Source: an uncultured Sphingorhabdus sp. (GTDB lineage: Bacteria; Pseudomonadota; Alphaproteobacteria; Sphingomonadales; Sphingomonadaceae). From it: a stretch of 64,000 nucleotides of DNA. Positions 61,116 through 64,000 of this stretch are shown here, in pieces. The position numbers and the translations under genes were made by a program. The notes under the pieces were generated by a model. That model saw only the letters and a program-made list of their open reading frames with translations. It was not told where the DNA came from and did no database searches. The DNA is taken from contig CALMYW010000202.1 of the NCBI GenBank assembly GCA_937873665.1, positions 26,473 through 90,472 of the forward strand, given 5' to 3'. Position 1 is the first letter of the stretch; each line of letters begins with the position of its first letter.

Positions 61116-62027
61116 TCAACTGGCCAGCGCTTCCTTTAGCCGATCGCGCCGCTCCTTGAACATCGGAATGTCCTCGTAGGGAATATCGGGATTGGATCCC
61201 GCCGCGATGTTATCCAGGCGGTTCTTGACGATCGGGAGCAGTTCCGGGCTGGGATAGATGTAGAACTGCCCCACTTCGATTGCCTGGAAAGTGATGCTGG
61301 CCACTTCTTCTGCGGTCAACGACCCATTGGCGAGATCCTTCGCGGAAATGGCCTGGGTCGCCAGCTGGGACTTTGTCGGGCCGCTTTCATTGGCAAGATC
61401 GGCGGGCCGGGTGCGATAGCATTGGCTGATGTTGGTGGTCACGTATGAGGGACACAGCACAGCTGTCTTGACCTGATCTCCGGCCAGATCGAGATCGTGG
61501 TAAAGGCATTCCGAAATCGCGATCACGGCGTGTTTGGAAACGCTGTAAATGCCCATGCCGGGTGCCGTAACCAGTCCGGCCATCGAGGCGGTATTCACAA
61601 TGCAGCCTTGATAGGCCGGGTCGGCAGCGGCGGCAGCAAGCATCCGCGGGGTGAAGCTCCGCACACCGTTGGCCACCCCATCGACGTTGACGGCGAAGAC
61701 CCACTTCCAATCCTTTTCGGTGCTTTCCCAGATTGGCCCACCTGACGCGACACCGGCATTGTTGAATACCAGGTTGGCGGGACCGAACTGCCGTTCGGCA
61801 GTCTCGGCAAGCGCCTCAACCGATGCAGCGCTGGTCACGTCGGTCAGCACACCGATTGCATCCGCGCCCCTAGCCCTTAGATCTTCGACTGCGGAATCCA
61901 TGGCTTCCGCCTGCACGTCGGCAATCACCACCCGCATTCCCCGGCGTGCCGCCTCCAGTGCAATAGCTTTGCCGAGGCCAGAACCGCCGCCGGTTACTAC
62001 GGCTACGCCGCCTTTCATGTTCTTCAT
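61116..62027 (-). CDS. Short-chain dehydrogenase/reductase
   Basis: The 303-residue product is a classical SDR. The nucleotide motif VVTGGGSGLGKAIALEAARRG, the NNAGVASGG strand, the catalytic Ser (IVNTASMAG) and the YSVSK motif are present. VVIADVQAEAMDS with Asp after strand 2 favours NAD(H). The start at 62027 has GAGGAG upstream. It is 35 bp downstream of the Baeyer-Villiger-type monooxygenase gene, so it probably makes the ketone from an alcohol or acts on a ring-opened hydroxy product. Confidence 0.9.
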   Translation of the reverse strand: MKNMKGGVAVVTGGGSGLGKAIALEAARRGMRVVIADVQAEAMDSAVEDLRARGADAIGVLTDVTSAASVEALAETAERQFGPANLVFNNAGVASGGPIWESTEKDWKWVFAVNVDGVANGVRSFTPRMLAAAAADPAYQGCIVNTASMAGLVTAPGMGIYSVSKHAVIAISECLYHDLDLAGDQVKTAVLCPSYVTTNISQCYRTRPADLANESGPTKSQLATQAISAKDLANGSLTAEEVASITFQAIEVGQFYIYPSPELLPIVKNRLDNIAAGSNPDIPYEDIPMFKERRDRLKEALAS

Positions 62028-62062
62028 CTGCACGCTCCTCGGTCTTTGCGGGTCCGGCCCGG

Positions 62063-63568
62063 TCAATAGCTGTAGGAAAAGATCGGATCGTCGAGATCGA
62101 TGGCCGGGATGGCCTTGCTCTCGTAGAGATAATCCTGGCTGTGCTGCCACTCCGGCTTGTCACCGCTGCGTGGCAAGCGGTCCAGGCTGCGCAAGAGGTA
62201 GCCGGGATTGAGGTATTCGGTGTCGACCCACGGCCGCAGCGGCATGTCGTGATCATCCGGGCGCAAGGTCGGCGCTACGCTCTTCGCGCCGCGCGCCTCC
62301 AGATGGCGCAGCAGGCGGCAGACGAACTCGCCGATCAGGTCCGCGCGCAAGGTCCAGCTATAGTGCCCATAGCCATAAATCCAGGCCATGTTCGGCACGC
62401 CGGTGAACATCGTCCCGCGATAGGTCACAGTCTGCGCAAAATCGATATGGCGTCCGTCAACCCGGAAGGGGATCTCGCCCATCACGGACATCTCAAAGCC
62501 GGTCGCGGTGATCACCACGTCGCAGTCGATGCGGCTGCCTGAACCAAGCTGGATCCCGGTTTCGTCAAAGGCTGCGATCTGGTCCGTCACGACCGATGCC
62601 TTGCCCGAAGCGACGGCCTTGAACAGGTCGCCATCAGGCACAAAGGCCACGCGCTGCTGCATGGGCTTGTAGGGCGGGGTAAAGTGGCGATCGACATCAA
62701 AGCCTTCGGGCAGGCAGGCCTTGACCCCGTCGATCAGCAGTTTCTTCAGCTTGTCGGGCGCTGCCTGCGCGCGCTCCAGCAGATCGGCGCGGTCGCGCAC
62801 CACCTTGCGGCGCATGATTTCATGGATCCAGGCGTCATCGACATACAGCTTGCGCAGTTCGTCCGCCAGGCTGTCGGCATTGCGACCAGCCGCGAAGTAG
62901 GTCGGCGTGCGCTGCAACATGGTGACATGCGCGCAGCTATCAGCCAGCGCCGGGATCAAGGTGGCGGCCGTGGCACCCGAGCCGATCACCGTCACCTGCT
63001 TGCCGCTGAGATCGAGATCGTCTGGCCAGTGCTGCGGGTGGACAACCTGCCCCTGGAACTGGGCGAGACCTGACCAGTCCGGCGTGTAGCCGTGTGAATG
63101 GCGGTAGTAGCCCTGACACATCCACAGGAAGCGCCCCTGCAGATGGACCAAGCCTTCTATATCACTGCGCTCGACTGCCAGTGTCCAGCTTGCCGCTTCA
63201 CTCGACCATTCGGCGGATTGGACCTTGTGGCCATAACGGATGTGCGGCCCAAGATTGGCATCCTCGATAGCCCCGCCCAGATAGTCCAGAATCTGCTGGC
63301 GCGAAGCGATGGGATCACCCTTCCACGGCTTGAAGCCATAGCCGAAAGTGAACAGATCGCTGTCCGAACGGGTGCCGGGATACTTGTGCATCAGCCAGGT
63401 GCCGCCGAACGATTCCATCGCGTCGAGGACAACAAAGCTCAAGTCCGGGCAGTGCTTGCGCAGCAAGGTTGCGCTGCCGATGCCCGAGATCCCCGCGCCG
63501 ACGATTATAACGTCGAAACGCTCGATCTCTTCTGAGTCGCAACCGGCATCGCTTGAAACCGCAGACAT
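62063..63568 (-). CDS. Flavin-dependent Baeyer-Villiger-type monooxygenase
   Basis: The 501-residue product is a class B flavoprotein monooxygenase. The FAD motif is VIIVGAGISGIGSATLLRKH, with FGGTWLMHKYPGTRSDSD following. The fingerprint FxGxxxHxxxWP is present as FQGQVVHPQHWPDD, and a second Rossmann motif TVIGSGATAATLIPAL binds NADPH. It should convert ketones to esters or lactones, or oxygenate another carbonyl. It heads the five-gene operon, with GGAGG upstream of ATG 63568. A perfect palindrome lies 59-95 bases upstream of its start. The substrate is not predictable from sequence alone. Confidence 0.9.
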   Translation of the reverse strand: MSAVSSDAGCDSEEIERFDVIIVGAGISGIGSATLLRKHCPDLSFVVLDAMESFGGTWLMHKYPGTRSDSDLFTFGYGFKPWKGDPIASRQQILDYLGGAIEDANLGPHIRYGHKVQSAEWSSEAASWTLAVERSDIEGLVHLQGRFLWMCQGYYRHSHGYTPDWSGLAQFQGQVVHPQHWPDDLDLSGKQVTVIGSGATAATLIPALADSCAHVTMLQRTPTYFAAGRNADSLADELRKLYVDDAWIHEIMRRKVVRDRADLLERAQAAPDKLKKLLIDGVKACLPEGFDVDRHFTPPYKPMQQRVAFVPDGDLFKAVASGKASVVTDQIAAFDETGIQLGSGSRIDCDVVITATGFEMSVMGEIPFRVDGRHIDFAQTVTYRGTMFTGVPNMAWIYGYGHYSWTLRADLIGEFVCRLLRHLEARGAKSVAPTLRPDDHDMPLRPWVDTEYLNPGYLLRSLDRLPRSGDKPEWQHSQDYLYESKAIPAIDLDDPIFSYSY

Positions 63569-63626
63569 TTCATTCCTCCAGCGCCGGGTGTTTGGTGCGG
63601 CGTCGGAGGCTCCCTAGAATCGATCA

Positions 63627-63663
63627 CATGGCTAAACTGTCGCCTATTGGCAGTTTAGCCATG
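63627..63663. promoter_or_regulatory. Perfect 13-bp inverted repeat, probable operator of the monooxygenase operon
   Basis: CATGGCTAAACTG (63627-63639) and CAGTTTAGCCATG (63651-63663) are exact inverted copies separated by 11 bases. The centres of the arms are 24 bp apart, about two turns of the helix, which suits a dimeric or tetrameric regulator. No U-run follows on either strand, so a terminator is unlikely. It lies upstream of the monooxygenase gene. Confidence 0.65.
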
Positions 63664-64000
63664 CGAGTTGTTTTTAATCCTCGCCCAAGCGAATGGTGGT
63701 GTCTGCAAAGGCCCGAACGCCCACCTAGGCGCTACCCGAGAGTTGGCATACATAGGTCGTCGGTGAACGAACGACGGCTTTCGACCAGACAGATTGAAGC
63801 CGATTATGGCCGCATTGTCAGCGCATTTCGACATAATAATCTTCGCCAGAGGATAGCGCCGCAACTTCCGAAGCTTTATATCGCGACCGGAAGACTTGGT
63901 AATTAGGTGTTGAATGGCCAATCAGATTGATGATCCCCATGAACTTGTTCCCCGTCAGCACCAATGGCACAGATTTGATGTTGTGATTTAAGGAGTGTTT
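63664..64000. other. Right-end region without a supported gene
   Basis: A plus-strand frame opens at ATG 63661 inside the palindrome's right arm and runs to 63906, and a second short frame (63914-63991) begins MANQIDDPHELVPRQ. Neither has a ribosome-binding site or a family I recognise. Basic residues in the first could fit a fragment of a DNA-binding or transposase gene, but that is weak. Nothing else is seen before the window ends. Confidence 0.35.

Noticed and set aside
63655..63921. Minus-strand frame of 88 codons near the right end
   Set aside because: It has no ribosome-binding site or recognised family, and it runs into the palindrome that looks regulatory.

Overview
The window looks like a chromosomal segment of an alphaproteobacterium of the order Sphingomonadales, probably family Sphingomonadaceae. 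The grounds are the density of large TonB-dependent receptors, the rnd-lptC-lptA-lptB-rpoN gene order, DUF1176 and DUF2946 proteins, a class III alcohol dehydrogenase gene, and short GC-rich extragenic palindromes of types I associate with sphingomonads. This placement rests on recognised families and gene order, not on a database search. The left end cuts into pheT. No rRNA gene, intact tRNA gene or CRISPR array was seen.

Region 1 (1-31.4 kb) is GC-rich backbone. It holds the pheT 3' end, an S41 protease lipoprotein, a TonB receptor divergent from a TetR regulator, and a Fur-box-linked siderophore receptor with a PiuC-type dioxygenase. Next come prfC, a lone molybdopterin oxidoreductase, glpK, and the rpoN/LPS-transport/RNase D block. 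A two-domain cold-shock protein, Dps, a 3-hydroxyacyl-CoA dehydrogenase, hom-glpX and a formaldehyde-detoxification operon follow. It ends with a four-gene copper-type operon (DUF2946, PCuAC chaperone, SCO1, TonB receptor). Three unrelated REP-like palindromes sit between backbone genes.

Region 2 (about 31.4-41.3 kb) is visibly more A/T-rich and looks acquired. It encodes an MFS transporter, a TetR regulator, a phytanoyl-CoA-dioxygenase-type enzyme, a Rid-family protein, two different flavin amine oxidases and a TonB receptor, and ends at a short tyrosine recombinase. The three promoter regions that serve all its transcription units share a related 15-bp motif. Together this suggests a self-regulated island for uptake and oxidative breakdown of an unidentified amine. 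It is my best candidate for an undescribed system.

Region 3 (41.4-57.6 kb) is a nitrate-respiration module: a beta-carbonic anhydrase, NnrS and a small membrane protein on one strand; a porin, a DNR-type regulator, a fused NarK1-NarK2 transporter, narGHJI, a parvulin-type isomerase, moaA and a MoaB/MogA protein. Four FNR/DNR-type boxes of the form TTGAT-N4-ATCAA mark its two divergent control regions.

Region 4 (57.6-64 kb) starts with an A/T-rich stretch carrying a serine recombinase and a possible 20-codon ORF. It continues with a tight five-gene operon for oxygenative degradation (Baeyer-Villiger-type monooxygenase, SDR, Crp-family regulator, VOC protein, enoyl-CoA hydratase), preceded by a perfect 13-bp inverted repeat that is a likely operator.
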